Assembly: GCA_023935145.1 (NCBI GenBank) | Contig: CM043698.1 | Span: 142,580,001 to 142,644,000, forward strand | Reading direction: 5' to 3' | DNA: 64,000 bases | Source: Bretschneidera sinensis | Lineage: Eukaryota > Streptophyta > Magnoliopsida > Brassicales > Akaniaceae | Shown: positions 47,487 through 59,639 of the stretch, one piece after another | Layout of the letters: each line of letters opens with the position of its first letter | How positions within the stretch are numbered: the first letter of the stretch is position 1 | Notes under the pieces: generated by a model | Told to the model about the DNA's origin: nothing | Databases searched by the model: none | The model's input: only the letters and a program-made list of their open reading frames with translations | Made by a program: the position numbers and the translations under genes

Positions 47487-49489
47487 CTAATCCTCTCGAA
47501 GAGCCTCTTCCTCGGGGGCCTCCTGTGGCTCGGCTCCAGCCGTGTCCTCGGCATCCCCACCAGTAGCTGCAGCACCCTCCTCTCTGGAGGACTTCAATTC
47601 AAGGCTGAAAAAGTCAGTCTCAGGGAAGAGAGACTCGGCCTTCCTCTTGGCCTCGTAGAAGCCGTAAAGGAACTGGCCTCTGGCCTCCTCCAGCAAAGCC
47701 TCTTTCTCCTCCGTGGCCTCCGCAGCTTCCTCCTGCGCCTGACGTTCAGACTCGCTGGCCGCTTCCCTCTATGCCCTAAAGGCATCCTCGGTCTGACGCC
47801 GCTGATCCCTCTCCTTGATGGCCTTCTCCCTGGCTCTCTTAGCCTCCTCGAGGGAGGAAGACAGTGGTCAGACGAGTTCCCAGCTCTCGTCGAGCTTTTG
47901 CTCGCACTTCTCCAGCCGCTCGGCCGTATCCATGCTGCGCCTAGATAAGACGCCAACAAGGATGCTGGTCTGAAACAAGTGCAGAGAAACGTCAGAGAAA
48001 ACAGTTAGAAATTGGAAGCCAAAGCTAAAAAACTAAAGAAAAAGGAGAATAATGGTACTTGGGAAGTCATGGCCTCCATGGCCGAGCACAACCCTTCGAA
48101 AGGCCTCCGAGTGATCTCCACCATATCACGGGGAGGGATCCCCATGATGAGGTGCTCTCGGCCTACCCTCGGATGGGCGAACACAGAGTCGTCGACCTTC
48201 AATGCCCACCGAGGTGTGAAGGGAGCAGCGACCCCGGGCGCCTCCCTAGATGAGGATGGGCCCTGGGGTGGAGGTGGCACCGTTGGGGGGACCCGCGGCT
48301 CTGGGGCAGGAAGCCTTGGAGGGCTCTCCACAGCAAAGGGGACTGGGCTGGATGCCCGGGCCTTCTTCTTCTGCGGTTGGGCAGGGGCCGAACCCTTTCC
48401 CTCCGAGGCCTGTCTTTTCTCCTTGGCCATCTTCTTGGCCTTCTCCCTCGCTTGTGCGGCCAACTCCATCTCTGCACAAAGAGAAAGCATTAGCAAATCA
48501 AGATAGAGAAAACAATAGGTAAAAATTAAACAAGTACTAAAAGTTACCATGCTCCATGTCCGCTGGGGGGCAGGGAGGGCAGAAGCCGCGCTTATGAAGC
48601 TCCTCGTTGTCACAAAGGACTTCTGCGTCCAAAGGCGCGGCCAGCATCGCCTTCAACGTCTCCTGTTCTAGGTGCAGAAGGTGCAGCTTCTTGCATTTGC
48701 CGGCACAGTCTAAGCTCCAGCCGAGGGGGACGTTGAAGCTCTCTACACTCCGGATGAAGAAGAACGATCTTTTCTACTTTTTTATGGAGGATGGCTTCTT
48801 CTTCAGCACGCTCATCTTGGCCCTTGAGCTGACCACAACCCACTCGATCTGCCCGTGCTTGCTGATCTGGAAGTGGGCCTTGAAGACGTTAAGATTCATA
48901 ACGCCGCCCACTTCCTACAACACGACTATTAAAGCCATGATCAGGCGCACCGAGTTAGGCACCAGTTGGCTCAGTGCTATACCGAAGTACCTAAGCATCG
49001 AGCAAAAGAACGGTTGGAGAGGGAACCTAAGCCTGGCTTTCATGTGCTGCTCATAGATGCATAGCTCATAAGGCGCGCGGCTCGTAAGGGCATCACAGGC
49101 CCTCTCCCCACCCTCTGGTGCCCGAATGTCATAGTCCATCGGAATACGATAGACTCTCCTTATCCTCTGAAGCTCTACCTCCCCAACTACGCTCGGCACG
49201 AAATTAGCCTCGAACGACCATTCCTCTCCTCCGCCACCGAGGCATCATCCCTTATTTCGATCAGCGTACAGTCGGCCTCATCCTCCTCTTCGGAAGTGTC
49301 CTTCTCTTCCTCACTTTCTTCTTCATTATTTTCCCCAAGGACGAAGGGCACCAGGGCAAGGGTACCCTCCCGAGGAACGATCTCCAAGGAGGAGACGTCC
49401 TCACTAGAGGAGACACCCATGGCCTCCACCAGCTCCTGTGACAAATCCCCACTGCCCTCACTACCACTACTTACCCTATGATCAGACAT
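47487..49489 (-). pseudogene. Antisense extra ORF of the TAT-type element (broken)
   Basis: Runs opposite to gag-pol, with plant codon-like frames in several blocks. The N-terminal part (from ATG at 49489, MSDHRVSSGSEGSGDLSQEL) is acidic. A middle block (IPMDYDIRAPEGGERACD; MLRYFGIALSQLVPNSVRLI) resembles the plant 'putative gypsy type transposon' domain. A Pro/Ser-rich linker follows, and an Arg/Glu/Ala coiled-coil-like C-terminus (about 47960-47487). Frameshifts and stops (for example near 49187 and 47860) break it. Function of such extra ORFs is unknown. Apparent introns cannot be excluded. Confidence 0.6.
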
Positions 49490-50084
49490 GGTATAAAGGG
49501 ACGTGAGACTCACTAAGGGGATGAACGAGGGTTGTGTGTACGGTTTCGACTCCTTCATGAAAATCACCACTCTAATAGGTCGACTCCCGAGCTGCTTGAA
49601 CTCCTAATTCACCAAATATCCCAAGCTGCTGATCAAGAACTCTGAACTCTCAATCTGACTCCGAGTGCTCTCAAGGTTTCTTTCTCTCAAAAGCTCTAAA
49701 AATGCAAGTGAGAAGAAAAGGAGAAGAAATCATCCTTATATAGAGGATTGCAGCAGCAGGAACGAGGGACATTAATATCCCTTCGGCTGAAAAGACGTGA
49801 CCCTTGATGCCACCCAGGCGTCGTTCGCTCTCCCTAAAGCGCCAACTGTCATAAAGGTACGATCCTTCCCATGCTCCAGATGTTGCCATACGAAAAGCAA
49901 CCGCCACCCTATTTAATGTGTCTTTAAACCTAGAGTAAGCCCATGGGCCCAAGAAAAGAAAAGCCCATGGCCCCAAGGAAAGAAAGCCCATGGACCCAAG
50001 GGAAGAAAACCTATGGGTCCAAGAAAAAAAAGCCCATGGGAGAAGAAGTCCAGAGAAGAACCCAGAGGAAAAAGCTCCAAGTCC

Positions 50085-50997
50085 GAGCATGTGAGCTGCT
50101 TGCCACATGCTCGGACTAAAGTTTCCAAGATCGAGCATGTGAGCTGCTTGTCACATGCTCGGACTAAAGTCTCCAAGACCGAGCATGTGAGCTGCTCCTC
50201 ACACACTCGGCCTAGAATCTCCGAGACCGAGCATGTGAGCTGTTTGCCACATGCTCGGACTAAAGTCTCCAAGACCAAGCATGTGAGCTGCTCCTCACAT
50301 GCTCGGCCTAGAATCTCCGAGACTGAGCATGTGAGTTGCTTGTCACATGCTCGGACTAAAGTCTCCAAGACCGAGCATGTGAGCTGCTCCTCACACGCTC
50401 GGCCCAGAATCTCCTAGACCGAGCATGTGAGTTGCTTGCCACATGCTCTGACTAAAGTCTCCAAGACCGAGCATGTGAGCTGCTCCTCACACACTCGGCC
50501 CAGAATCTCCGAGACCGAGCATGTGAGTTGCTTGCCACATGCTCTGACTAAAGTCTCCAAGACCAAGCATGTGAGTTGCTCCTCACACGCTCGGCTCAGA
50601 ATCTCCGAGACCGAGCATGTGAGCTGCTTGCCACATGCTTGGACTAAAGTCTCCAAGACCAAGCATGTGAGTTGCTCCTCACACACTCGACCCACAGTCT
50701 CCGAGACCAAGCATGTGAGCTTCTTACCACATGCTCGGACTAAAGTTTTCAAGACCGAGCATGTGAGCTGCTTGCCACATGCTCGGACTAAAGTCTCCTA
50801 GACCGAGCATGTGAGCTGCTTGCCACATGCTCGGACTAAAGTCAACAAGACCGAGCATGTGAGCTACTCCTCACACGACTCAGCCCAGAATCCCCAAGTC
50901 CGAGCGTATGGACCGCTTATCACACACTCGGACTAAAATCTCCAAAATCGACCATGTGAGCTGTTCCTCACACGTTCGGCCCAGAAACTCCAAACCC
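50085..50997. repeat. 48-bp tandem array, ~19 units, hairpin-forming
   Basis: Units start every 48 bp from 50085 (50085, 50133, 50181 and so on; one unit near 50853 is 49 bp). Each unit has the inverted repeat GAGCATGTGAGC...CACATGCTC. Two spacer types, ACTAAAGTCTCCAAGACC and GCCYAGAATCTCCGAGACC, tend to alternate, giving a 96-bp higher-order unit. Because 48 is a multiple of three, long frames exist on both strands, but they are artefacts. It lies between the extra ORF and the 3' LTR. Confidence 0.95.
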
Positions 50998-51139
50998 GAG
51001 CACGAAAGCTAGATCTTCCATTCTGAGGGCGCGAATCATCTGTTCCCCAATATCTTTAAGCACCAACGTGGGGCCACGGTGCAAACATCACATCTTACTT
51101 CCTCGAGGCACATAAGTGCCTGAGGAAGTTGGGGGCCTG

Positions 51140-51652
51140 TGATGGAGCCCACAATACCCTCGTCCAGTAGAACGTTGACATGTGGGGTTGCTTATTACCA
51201 ATATGATGCTGACACGTGTCCGTCCTCTGAAACATGACCAGGTGCACGTGGAGCAGGCAAATCACGCCATTGCCACGTCAAAGCGCGATTAGCGGACCTA
51301 ACCCCCTTTGAAACACTCGACCCTCTGAGCATGCGACTAAGACCTAACTTCAGAAGCCCGGGATCACGGGGATGAAGCTATCCCTCTCCCACGTGGCCGA
51401 CCTCCACTCAGAATAATATAGATAGCCTGAGTACGCAAGTTCAAAATAATCTCTTTCTCACTTACAAAAAACTCATACTTAAGAATTAATCCTCGGTTTC
51501 CCTTAAAACCCTTGTCCTAATTAGAGTGTCTAAGCGCCCTCGGAGGTCTCCCCCTCCCCTCCCTACTGTGGGCCCTCTAGTTCACCCTTTTTACTTGCGC
51601 AAATCCCCAAGAAAGTTGATTCCAGGTCAGCAGCGGTCCCTCGGCATCAACA
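51140..51652 (+). repeat. 3' LTR of the Gypsy/TAT element
   Basis: 513 bp, TGATGGAGCC...GGCATCAACA, followed by the GTGTG duplication. It differs from the 5' LTR by many C/T and G/A transitions and by the loss of about 26 bp after 'aaaaaactcat'. Confidence 0.95.
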
Positions 51653-51657
51653 GTGTG

Positions 51658-53470
51658 ACTACCACTCCCGGTGCAAAAAGGAAAAAAGGGAATAAAAAAA
51701 GTTGGTCCCTCAAAATCTTTTGGCCAAACATAGATAATTTTAAATCTTATTTTAAAACGTAGGCAGTCTTGTCCATATTGGTGCCAACTATCTTGTCTGA
51801 ATAAAAAAAAATTGAGAACTGTAAAAGCAGGACTCCCTTGGAGAAATTAGTCACCAAATATACCTTGACTTCCAAATGACCTCTACACTTAGTACCTCAG
51901 CTGTCTGCATCCATGGTGCTAGTAGAATTCATGCTTAATGATGAGAGTAGTGTGAGCAGAAATCACCCTCCAAATATCTCTTGAGAATGCCCTCTATATG
52001 CTGCTAATTAACTACCATCCTGTTGACGCAGCTATGAGTTGCATTAATGAAGCTATGTTTTGAAAGGCTGAAGATGCTCAACTGTTCTAATTAATAGAAG
52101 TATGATTATGGTAGATCTTATACTTACACTATTGGTAACAATTCAACCAAGATCCATTCCTGCGCACCTTGATGCCATTAGCCTTGTCACGAGGCTTTGA
52201 AATCGTCAGCATCATACGATCATGCCAATTCTTTAGTGTATACAGTTTGGTCTAATATAGTGTCTTGATTTTAGATCTGGTGAAAAAAATACTTATTTGT
52301 TTACTTATAAATCATGAAACATTTTGTTTTCAGGTCGATCAATAAAATTACAGAATGCCAAATCATGGATCTCTACATCGCTGGTTAAACATGTCCAAAT
52401 CCTTGTATGTAATGTATAAAGAAAGAATATATCTCCAGTAGTCTGACATCTAATGCGTGAATATATTTGGCAGCTATCTTTTGACATGTTTTCTACCTTT
52501 GGTTCAATCAGGTTTTTCTTCTACCCCTTTGTTTTGTTGTTGTTTAAGTGATTCTTTGGGAGCTAGAAACTTTATAGAAGCGTTATTTGCTAAAGATACA
52601 TGGGATCTTTGCTTCTGTTTTCACTTTCCCTTTTGTTTGGCTTGAGGGAAATGAGAAGAAATGAGAGGAGGAGAAATAAAAAGGTACATGTATCTCTTAC
52701 TTTGAGAGTTTTTTTTTAGTAGAAATGAGAGGATATGAAGGGGTATAATTATATTGCTGAAGCTCATGGGGTATACACCATTCAATTTTATTTGGCTGAT
52801 TGATGTAAGGAGGGTTTTTGCTTCATAGAATCAATACAGCAGTTCAATGAGGTCTCCTAGTCTTATGTTGTGACGACTGTTTTTTTCCCCCTCCCTATCC
52901 TATATAAACATGCGTGAGATATGAAACTAGTCAAGTTCAAGGTTTACTTTCTTGGGCTTATTAGTTCGAATTTGAAGTTCCCTTGATGTGCAGAGGTTGG
53001 TTTGGTCTGTTGAAGCATGCCAATCAGTGGGTTGTGAAGTAGTTAGTGCGCACATTACTGGTAAGCCTTTCTACTCATCCATTCGTTGATGTTTTAATAA
53101 GGAGCGCCATTTGTTACTTCTTACCTTCATCACTAATTCTCTGTTAATATGAAAACTTAATAAACAGTTTAAGATTAAGAGTACTCTCATTCTTAATTCT
53201 AATCTCATCTCGATCATTTTTTGGAATAGTGATCATTTTTTGGATTATCACGGAACACTTTTACATTTTGTCTTTTTATATTCTAAATTTAATCAATTTA
53301 CATTCTATATTATAAAAAAATATCCAAACTTTTGTAATCAAAATTTCAATCAAATTAAAATCATTACATGTATGCAGTGGCGGAGCTATGATTCTAGTGG
53401 TGGGCAAAATTACTTCAAACATAAACATGTGTATATATATATTGCTAAGATACATAAACATAATTAACTT
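51658..53470. other. Host flank right of the Gypsy element
   Basis: This sequence was contiguous with the 92-aa gene's downstream region before the insertion. A possible exon with good borders lies at 52994-53060 (acceptor TGTGCAG, donor GTAAGC), but no partner exon could be linked. Otherwise no gene is seen. Confidence 0.4.
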
Positions 53471-53934
53471 GATAAATATGGTGAATATAAATAACTAATA
53501 CTTTAAATTTTTTATTAATAAATTAACAAATAAAAAAAATACAAAGAGTTCAAAAAACACATATAAATAAATCTCTAATTTATTCGTTACACTTAAAACT
53601 AATTTATTCAACCTCTCTCGTCGACTAGGAACACAAGATTGAGAATTGCTTGAGCGGCTATACACTGCATTATTTATTCCAAATTCCAAATACCAAGTTG
53701 GACTTCCTTCACGTAGCAATTTCTATTGTTGCCACGTGGCATGGATCTGGCTTACGATGGATCTAACTCATGAAAAGAGGAAGACATGTACACAATTGAA
53801 AAATGTATGGGACCCATTTCAAATGTTATATATTTCAAAATTTTCATTTTGGAAAAACTCATCTATTTGTGTCTATACTTATGTTTATATGATTACTAAG
53901 ATTTTTTATTTTATAAAGTTTAAGTGGGGTTAGA

Positions 53935-54430
53935 ACCGAATCAAATTTTTATCAAACTATTCGAGCTCCAACTCGATTAAAGTTCGGTTAAAATTCGGTT
54001 CGATCGAGCTATAGTTCGAACTCAAACTTGAAACTTAGATTCAAATAGCTTATCGAGTCGAGCTCGAATACCTTAATGTTCGATTTGAAAGGCTCTCGAA
54101 CAGTTCAATAAGGTATTATTAAGCTTAAACTCAAATTGGTATTTATTTAATATTTTTATTTATTAAAATTATAGTTTGGATTCGAGCTCGAGCTTCAATG
54201 GGCAATCCAAGGTTCAGGTTCGAGCTCGAACTCGAATAGGCTCGATTGTTATCGAGCTTGAGTCGAGCTCCAACCTTCATAAAATTTATCGAACTCGAGC
54301 TCGAATCCAATTTTCGAGCTTGAACTCGAGCCTAATTTTCGAGCTCGAACTCGAGCATGTTCATTTAAGCTCGATCTGAACTCAAATACCTTAGTATTCA
54401 GACTCGATTTGGCTCAAATTCACCCTTAAG
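53935..54430. repeat. Dense TCGAGCTCGA-type palindrome repeat
   Basis: Short words GAGCTCGA, TCGAGCTCGAG and CGAACTCGAG recur more than fifteen times in 500 bp with irregular spacing, together with 'aatttcgagctcgaactcga' duplicated locally. This kind of array is typical of degenerate plant transposon ends. Coding frames through it are fortuitous. Confidence 0.6.
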
Positions 54431-55115
54431 TTTAATGTTGGTCTTTGACCCTGTCACTACCTCATCTCTCCGTTGTATAAGTATGTTTTATTTGAGTATA
54501 AAAAGATAATTATGTTATTTTATATTTTTTTAGTAAATATTTTATTATTTTTTTAAGTTTAAAATTTTTAACTTTGTAATTCGTGAAAATAATTTCAATA
54601 AAATTCTGTTAAAAGTGTCCTTTCGCATTCAAACGAGATGTAAATGTAAATTGCATGTGTACATAAATTTTAAGTTTGCAGAGATTTTAATCAAAATAAT
54701 TTATTGAATATCTATAATATATAAATTTATCAAATTCAAAATGCACACTATTAAAACATATGACAATATGCCAGACCGTTTCGCAATAATAACACGTCAG
54801 TTGCGACGAGCAGTTGAGCACTTCCCCGGAACTGATATTGTGATGACTTGTTTTGACTTTACAAATGACAATATTATCCTCAGATAGTAGACTTTTTAAT
54901 GACAATATTATCCTCAGATAGAAGACTTTTTATTTTCTTTCTTCTTTACAAGAATCCTCAGAGACTAGCATTCAGCTAGATATTATTTTGTGGTTGTTCA
55001 TCTTCTTCGTTTTTCTTTTCTGCTTTTATTTGTATTAAGATTTCTGGAGAAATATCAGCCAAGCAGGTTAGTACACTATCTTCTCAATGAATTTAATGGT
55101 TCATCCTTCAAAACG

Positions 55116-55169
<54 letters not shown>

Positions 55170-55510
55170 TGCAGAGTAAGACACTAGAACCAATATGCGT
55201 GTTCATCGTAAGCTTAAAATAAATTTTATTAAATTTTATATTTTTATCTCATTATTTTGTTTTATCCCATTGAAAAACAGATCAACAAATGCGTAGACAC
55301 GAGTTGAGATGCTAAGTTCATGCTTCATCCCATTTAAGAATATATCCACGTACGCGTAACGCGTGATAGATGCTAATATATATAATTATATAGGCAGGTC
55401 AACATACTAATTTTCATGTTTTAGTGATAGTAAGATTGAATATATAAGAGTCCGTTTGGTTGGTGGGATTAAAGTGATATTAGATTATTTTAAATATCAC
55501 ATGAATAGTT
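54431..55510. other. Intergenic DNA left of the Copia element
   Basis: No gene seen. Contains a direct repeat 'aatgacaatattatcctcag' (about 54864 and 54898) and an (AT)n run at 55122-55164. Confidence 0.5.
55122..55164. repeat. (AT)n microsatellite
   Basis: About 20 uninterrupted AT units after 'gtgtgtacatat'. Confidence 0.95.
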
Positions 55511-55593
55511 TGATGGATTATAATCTTGATGTTCTTACACAAATAATCAATTATACAGTCAAGATCTTTTCATATTAAACTTGTCAAGAATTC

Positions 55594-55624
<31 letters not shown>

Positions 55625-56055
55625 TATATTGAGAAGATGAGTTAGAAACAAACCGGAATCCATTGCAAGCAAGCCTCCTTGGGTTGATCTTCTAAGACTA
55701 CAGAGAGAACCACCTTTGGTATGGGAACCAATCAACTGAATGATAATGGGGAGGGAGAAGAACTGTCTGTTTCAACAAAGTTTAACACACACTAAACACC
55801 CTCCCATGATGTCTATTTATATCCCTGTGCCTTAGGGACCATAACCCTAATAGTTACCTCACATATGTGCATTGGGTCTTTGGCCCATTAACAAAGACCC
55901 ATACCACATCGGGCTTCTACACATAAGGTGACCCATACTAAAGAACCTTGATACTTTGGAGACCCATAAAAATTATATCACTTAATTGGGTCATTTATTA
56001 GATAACGGGTCTACATGTACAATGTTATAACATATCTGAATCCAAAATTTCAACA
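55511..56055 (-). repeat. 3' LTR of the Copia element
   Basis: 545 bp; in element orientation it starts TGTTGAAATTTTGG and ends ATTATAATCCATCA. It includes an (AT)n run near 55596-55628, interrupted by 'acat'. Confidence 0.95.
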
Positions 56056-56066
56056 ATCTCCCACTT
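56056..56066 (-). other. Polypurine tract of the Copia element
   Basis: Minus strand AAGTGGGAGAT directly next to the 3' LTR; the standard plus-strand priming site. Confidence 0.8.
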
Positions 56067-56451
56067 GGGTTACATATGTTATCCTTTGGAGATAACCTTA
56101 ATTGAGCTTATTTGTGCTATCTAAACCAAAATATCCAACAACAATCTAGTCCATTAACCATATCAATGTAGGATCAAAGCGGCTTTTATCATATTTATCG
56201 TAACAAGACCCATCAATGGTCACAACGCTAACACAATTAACGACATAGATCTAGTATGGATGTGTAGCATGAAAATTACATGAAACGTGATCTTAAACAT
56301 GCCAATTTCCAACTGGTCCTCCATATGACTCAAAAGAATCATATTAAATACTTTCAAACATTAAATGCAAAACTGCAATGAAAGTCATCATAGAGTAATC
56401 AACATAACCACGTCAATTAAGCAAAAGTAAAAGGCCAAATACAAATTCCCA

Positions 56452-56946
56452 CTATACGGGCATATGGTCTAAAAGAACAACACCTATGTGAGCAACATGC
56501 TCATGAAACACTATAGGTGGCAAACTCTTAGTAAGCGGATCCGCAATCATAGAGTTTGTACTGATATGCTCAATTGACACTTGAGAATTCTGAACTCTCT
56601 CTTTGACAACCAGAAACTTGATGTCAATATACTTTGACCTCGACGAGCTTCGGTTGTTCTTGGAATACAACTCAGCAGCCTTATTATCACAATAAATCGT
56701 TAATGGTATATCAATGCCATCAACCGTGCGCAGCCCAGTGATAAAATTTCGCAGCCATATTCCCTGATTTGATGCCTCATGGCAAGCTATGAACTCTGCC
56801 TCCATGGTGGAAGTAGCTACGAGTGACTGTTTCACACTCTTCCATGATATAGCTCCTCCAGCTAATATAAAGACATAGCCAGAAGAGGATCTCCTGCTAT
56901 CGAGACACCCAGCAAAATTGGAGTCTGAATATCTAACGATCTCCAA
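56452..56946 (-). pseudogene. Copia RNase H domain
   Basis: Open to its natural end. It contains YSDSNFAGCLDSRRSSSGYV, ISWKSVKQSLVATSTMEAEF and IYCDNKAAELYSKN, the D-E-D type RNase H motifs of Copia polyproteins, and ends in a SKYIDIKFLVVKE..IADPLTKSL region. A stop separates it from the RT just upstream. Confidence 0.85.
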
Positions 56947-56958
56947 AAGATCCGATCT

Positions 56959-58016
56959 CTAATATGTGAGCATATAATCCTTCGTTCTCTGTAGATATCT
57001 CATAACCCGTTTAGCTGCTTTCCAATGATCCACGCTCGGGTTACTCAAATATCTACCTAGCATTCCAACAATGTACGCAATGTCCGGTCGCGTACATACT
57101 TGTGCATACATGAGAGTTTCAACAGCCGAAGCATAGGGACATTTCTCCATTTCCTTATTCTCAAGTTCATTTTTCGGATATTGGAGCAAACTGAACTTAT
57201 CACCCTTTGCCACGGGTGTGTTTCCTGGTCCAAGTATACCTTTGGAACTATCTCTATGGATCTGTATACCCAAAACAAAGGACGTATCACCAAGATCTTT
57301 CATTTGAAATTTACTTGATAGAAATCTCTTGGTTTCATGCAATAGGCCTATATCGCTGCTTGCCAGTAGAATATCGTCTACATATAGCACCGGGATAATA
57401 AATTTGCTCCCACTGAACTTAAGATATATGCACTGATCAATGATGTTTTCCTTAAATCCAAAGGATGTAATCACCTGATCAAATTTCTGTACCATTGTCG
57501 GGATGCCTGTTTTAAGCCATAAATGGACTTCTTAAGCTTGCATACATGATGCTTTGAATCTTTGGACTCAAAGTTCTCCGATTGCACCATGTATATTGTT
57601 TCTTCAATGTTTCCATTGAGAAACGCTATTTTAACGTCTATTTGATGTAGCTCCAAATCATAGTAAGCTACAAGTGCCATAATGATTCTAAAAGAATCTT
57701 TCGTTGAAACCGACGAAAAAGTCTCTTTATAATCAATGCCTTCCTTTTGAGTGAAACTTTTGGCGACTAGGCGGGCCTTATACTTTTCAATGTTGCCTTT
57801 CGAATCTCGTTTGGTTTTAAATATCCATTTACAACCAATCGATTTCGCACCTTTGGACAACTCTGCTAAGTCCCAAACACCGTTGTCATCCATTGATTTA
57901 ATCTCATCCTTCATGGCTTCAATCCACTTTTCAGAATTAGGACATTGAGTGACTTGACTAAAAGAAGTCGGATCATCTTTTAGACCCATATCAAACTCAT
58001 GTTCCTGGAGATACAC
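56959..58016 (-). pseudogene. Copia reverse transcriptase (two overlapping frames)
   Basis: The first part (58016-57471) has WIEAMKDEIKSMDDNGVWDL, KWIFKTKRDSKGNIEKYKAR and HQIDVKIAFLNGNIEETIYM. The frame then changes at about 57475-57495, and the second part (57495-56959) carries VLYVDDILLASSDI, the catalytic site, and a CTRPDIAY motif. A frameshift and a terminal stop inactivate it. Confidence 0.85.
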
Positions 58017-58019
58017 GAC

Positions 58020-59620
58020 CTAATCAGTTGAAATCACGTTTCTCCTTTCTCTAGTGGATCTCCTTAATGGCACTTCCACTTGAGGTTGTTGAGGTACCTC
58101 TTGATGAACCTCAGGCGGTTCCTGATTTTGAGTGGGCGGCAATTCAGGTTCGTCATCAATGCGTTGGATCTTCGGATTTGCATTTTGAATAACATCAGGT
58201 ATGGATACCTGAACGTTTTCAGTTGCAACAACAGGAATGTAAACACATTCCTCCTCCAAATGGACTTGCCTGAGTTGGTCTCTCCCACTTAACTCAACAT
58301 CCTCAATGAACTTGGCATTTCCCGTTTCGAAAAAGGATCTATTAGAGGAATTATAAAATTTAAAACCCCTTGATCTTTCAGAGTATCCAACAAAATAGCA
58401 GCTAATGGTCCTTGAGTCTAGCTTCTTCTCATTTGGCTTATAAGGCCGAGCCTTAGCTGGACATCCCTAAACATGCAAATGCCTAATGCTAGGCTTTTTG
58501 CATGTCCATAACTCGTATGGGGTTTTAGCTACTGCTTTACTTGGAACTCTGTTCAGGATGTAAACTGCAGTCTTGATGGCTTCACCCCAAAGCGATTCTG
58601 GCAAAGAAGAATGACTAATCATACCTCTTACCATATCCTTTAAGGTTCGGTTTCGTCTCTCAGCTACACCATTTTAACTAGGAGTCCCCGGCATAGTGTA
58701 TTTAGGAACGATCCCATATTCCATCAAAAATTTGGCGAAGGGTCCGAGACGTTGTTCACTTGATCCATCATACCGTAGTATTCACCTCCACGGTCAGATT
58801 TGACAGCTTTAATTTTCTTGCCTAATTGATTTTCAACTTTGGCTTTGAAGTTCTTGAACACGTCTATAGATTGAGACTTCTCATGAATTAAATAAAGATA
58901 GCCATACCTGGAGTAGTCGTCTATGAAAGCGATAAAATATTGTTGTCCATTCCAAGAAGCTGTAGGGAATGGACCACAAATATCCGTATGTATCAATTCT
59001 AAGACACTATTACTCCTATTAGCACCTTTATTTTTAACATTTGTTTGTTTTCCCTTAATGCACTCAATGTAGACTTCAAAATCTGATAAATCTAAGGGAT
59101 CAAGAATTCCTTCTGACACAAGTCTTTGAATCATTTGTTTAGAAATATGTCTTAAATGCTTGTGCCATAACATTAATGAATTCTCATTTGTTAATCTGCG
59201 CTTAATACCAACATTACTGGTATGCAAGGATTCGTTTTCTTTGGAGGCAATCATATCTAGTTTATATAAATTATCAATTAAAGAATCGGTACTAAACAAA
59301 TTTGAATTCTGAAATAGACTAAACTTTCTATTTCCAAATGAACAAGAAAAACCTGATTTGTCCAAACATGAAATAGAAACCAAATTCCGTCTAAAAGACG
59401 GTACATAAAAAGTCTCATCCAAATCCAAATTACAACCAGATTCTAATTGTAATATAAATAAACAAACTGCCTCCACAGGAGCTCTTTCACCATTTCCTAC
59501 ATAGATGAATCTTTCAGCATCAGTTGGCGTTCGGTTCCTTATGCACCCCTGCATAGAAACACTTATGTGAGTAGTTGCACCTGTATCTATCCACCAAGTG
59601 TTCTTAGGTACTAAGGCCAA
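58020..59620 (-). pseudogene. Copia protease and integrase region
   Basis: Protease signature WWIDTGATTHIS is near 59600-59565. The GAG-pre-integrase HLRH motif is at about 59160, integrase core motifs HTDICGP (about 58995) and FIDDYSRYGYLY follow, and KSDRGGEYYG is near 58790. A frameshift near 58730, then stops near 58676 and 58470, interrupt the C-terminal half ([21 protein letters not shown]). A Pro/Glu-rich linker (PEVHQEVPQQPQVEVPLRRS) leads to a stop just before RT. Confidence 0.8.
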
Positions 59621-59639
59621 ATTAACTTGTGAACAAACA

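Larger units (their letters stand above)
43316..51652 (+). mobile_element. Ty3/Gypsy TAT-type LTR retrotransposon, defective, 8.3 kb
   Basis: Complete in its borders: target duplication GTGTG at 43311-43315 and 51653-51657, LTRs at 43316-43854 and 51140-51652, primer-binding region just after the 5' LTR and polypurine tract (gaggaagttgggggcc) just before the 3' LTR. Inside are gag, protease and RT in several frames, a direct junction into the integrase C-terminus with RNase H and the integrase core missing, an antisense extra ORF region, and a 48-bp tandem array. An extra ORF between pol and the 3' LTR, sometimes antisense, is known for TAT-lineage elements. It cannot encode a working polyprotein. 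Confidence 0.93.

Noticed and set aside
48012..48522. Plus-strand ORFs of 90-164 codons in the Gypsy element
   Set aside because: They overlap the antisense extra ORF, whose minus-strand frames show the better composition and domain-like blocks.
50013..50801. Repeated-peptide ORFs on both strands (for example HARTKVSKTEHVSCS)
   Set aside because: They arise because the 48-bp tandem unit is a multiple of three; equally good frames exist on both strands.
54176..54379. Plus-strand frame through the TCGAGCTCGA repeats
   Set aside because: Composition follows the palindromic repeat, not a protein.
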